From Micromonospora sp. KC606 (GTDB taxonomy: Bacteria; Actinomycetota; Actinomycetes; Mycobacteriales; Micromonosporaceae): DNA of 44,737 nucleotides. The stretch lies in the NCBI RefSeq assembly GCF_004348675.1, contig NZ_SMKN01000025.1, positions 1 through 44,737 of the forward strand. The letters run 5' to 3'. The notes under the pieces were generated by a model. The model was not told the origin of the DNA. It ran no database searches and was given only the letters and a program-made list of their open reading frames with translations. Numbering within the stretch: the stretch's first letter is position 1; every line of letters begins with the position of its first letter. The position numbers and the translations under genes were made by a program. This document shows, one piece after another, positions 43,438 to 44,737 of the stretch.

Positions 43438-44737
43438 TCAGCAGGCGCGCAGGAACCGGTCCAGAACCCGCACGCCGAACTGTAGTCCGTCCACCGGTAC
43501 CCGCTCGTCGATGCCGTGGAACAGGGCGGAGAAGTTGAGGTCGGCCGGCAGGCGCAGCGGCGCGAACCCGAAGCAGCGGATGCCGAGCTGCGAGAACGCC
43601 TTCGCGTCGGTGCCGCCGGAGAGCATGTAGGGCACCGGGCGGGCGCCCGGGTCCTCGGCGCGCAGCGCCGCCGACATCGCCGCCACCAGGTCGCCGTCGA
43701 AGGTGGTCTCCAGGGCCGGCTGGCGCTGGATGTACTCGATGTCGATGTCCGGGCCGACCAGCTCGCGCAGCTGCCGTTCCAGCAGCTCCGACTGCCCGGG
43801 CAGGCTGCGGCAGTCAATGGTGGCGGTGGCCCGGCCGGGGATGACGTTGTCCTTGTACCCGGCGGCGAGGCGGGTCGGGTTCGCGGTGCTGCGGATCGTC
43901 GCTCCGATGATGTTGGCGATCGGCCCCAGTTTCGCGATCGCGGTCTCCGGGTCGTCCGGGTCCAGCTCCACGCCGAGAACCTCGGAAACCTCCTGGAGGA
44001 AGGCGCGGACGGTGGCGGTGACGGTCACCGGGAAGCGATGCCGCCCGATCCGGGCCACGGCCTCGGCCAACGCGGTGACCGCGTTGTCGTCGTGGATGAA
44101 CGAGCCGTGGCCGGGCCGGCCCCGGGCGTGCAGCCGCAGCCAGTCGATGCCCTTCTCGGCGGTCTCGATGAGGTAGAGCCGGGTGGCGTCGTTGACCGAG
44201 TAGGAGAAGCCGCCCACCTCACCGACGGCCTCCGTGCAGCCGTCGAACAGGCCCGGGTGCCGCTGCGCCAGGAAGTGCGCGCCGTAGTCGCTACCCGCCT
44301 CCTCGTCGGCGGTGTAGGCGAGCACGATGTCGCGCGACGGGCGGACCCCGGTGCGCTGCCAGTGCCGCACCACGGCCAGCACCATCGCGTCGAAGTCCTT
44401 CATGTCGATCGCGCCCCGGCCCCACAGGTAGCCGTCGCGGACCTCGCCCGAGAACGGGTGCACCGACCACTCGTCGGCGTCGGCGGGGACCACGTCGAGG
44501 TGGCCGTGCACCAGCAGGGCGTCGCGGCCCGGGTCGGTGCCGGGGATCCGGGCCACCACGTTGGCGCGTCCCGGGGCCGACTCGTGGATCTCGGCCGCGA
44601 CGCCCACCTCGGCGAGGCGCTGCGCGACGTACTCGGCGGCACGGCGCTCGCCCGCGCTGGTGGCGTTGTCCCCCGTGTTGGTGGTATCGATACGCAGCAG
44701 GTCACGGCAGAGTTCCACGACCTCGTCGGTGGGGTCG
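43438..44737 (-). CDS. M20-family metallopeptidase (partial, N-terminus beyond window)
   Basis: A zinc amidohydrolase of the M20/ArgE-DapE-CPG2 class. The frame is open to the window edge with DPTDEVVELCRDLLRIDTTN, so the true start lies outside. Metal ligands: His in LLVHGHLDVVPAD, bridging Asp in GRGAIDMKDFDAM, catalytic and ligand Glu pair in TADEEAGSDYG, and final His in ALFHGIDERVPVDG. The dimerisation lid domain is in the middle (KGIDWLRLHARGRPGHGSF to about VELDPDD). SGGTDAKAF is the substrate-side loop. About 433 residues are visible, near full length. The substrate could be an N-acyl amino acid or a dipeptide; not decidable. Confidence 0.92.
   Translation of the reverse strand, partial: DPTDEVVELCRDLLRIDTTNTGDNATSAGERRAAEYVAQRLAEVGVAAEIHESAPGRANVVARIPGTDPGRDALLVHGHLDVVPADADEWSVHPFSGEVRDGYLWGRGAIDMKDFDAMVLAVVRHWQRTGVRPSRDIVLAYTADEEAGSDYGAHFLAQRHPGLFDGCTEAVGEVGGFSYSVNDATRLYLIETAEKGIDWLRLHARGRPGHGSFIHDDNAVTALAEAVARIGRHRFPVTVTATVRAFLQEVSEVLGVELDPDDPETAIAKLGPIANIIGATIRSTANPTRLAAGYKDNVIPGRATATIDCRSLPGQSELLERQLRELVGPDIDIEYIQRQPALETTFDGDLVAAMSAALRAEDPGARPVPYMLSGGTDAKAFSQLGIRCFGFAPLRLPADLNFSALFHGIDERVPVDGLQFGVRVLDRFLRAC

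Overview
The window is a very GC-rich actinomycete chromosome segment. It carries a Pup-proteasome locus, the mycothiol ligase MshC, an F420-type luciferase-like oxidoreductase, an Rv2118c-type tRNA methyltransferase, many GTG starts, and several genes whose start codon lies 6-7 bases after a TANNNT -10 box (leaderless pattern). Protein flavour and gene order point to Micromonosporaceae (Micromonospora or a close relative). That placement is an inference; no rRNA or tRNA gene was seen.

Layout. 1-1.7 kb: the 3' tip of an unknown gene, a family-2 glycosyltransferase, and a decayed MFS exporter. 1.7-9.7 kb: the Pup-proteasome locus on the minus strand (arc, a multipass membrane protein, dop, pup, a decayed endonuclease VII gene, prcB, prcA); pafA is not in the window. 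9.8-14 kb: ferredoxin, a conserved hypothetical, trmI overlapping an M50 site-2 protease, and a RecB-like Fe-S nuclease. 14-18 kb: a gene-poor stretch and an ABC exporter pair (MacB/FtsX type). 18-25 kb: HAD phosphatase, lipoprotein zinc peptidase, alpha/beta hydrolase divergent from a SigG-like sigma factor, and a TetR repressor divergent from an ABC exporter. 25-31.4 kb: a lower-GC glycosyltransferase, metH, a leaderless 31-codon ORF coupled to a PAC2 protein, and a GntR regulator. 31.4-38.4 kb: a repeat-rich spacer, then mshC, an SCO1664-type protein, a DUF3090 protein, a histidine phosphatase, uppP, an LLM oxidoreductase and a divergent aldo/keto reductase. 38.4-42.2 kb: a divergent cluster of EspC/WXG100-like, large WXG-like, YbaB-like and SseB-like proteins that looks type-VII-secretion associated. 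42.4-44.7 kb: a DUF5703 protein, an acidic His-tailed protein and an M20 peptidase cut by the window end.

How the genes work together. Pup is encoded with a C-terminal Glu, so it should be ligation-ready without deamidation; Dop would then act mainly as depupylase. Arc (C-terminal GQYL) would feed pupylated substrates into PrcAB. MshC makes the mycothiol precursor, and its three uncharacterised followers are tightly packed with it. The most interesting loci for follow-up are the WXG/EspC/YbaB/SseB cluster, the mshC-linked conserved genes, the GGE-ending Pup beside an intact dop, the leaderless mini-ORF coupled to PAC2, and a set of short tandem duplications that each span a stop codon.
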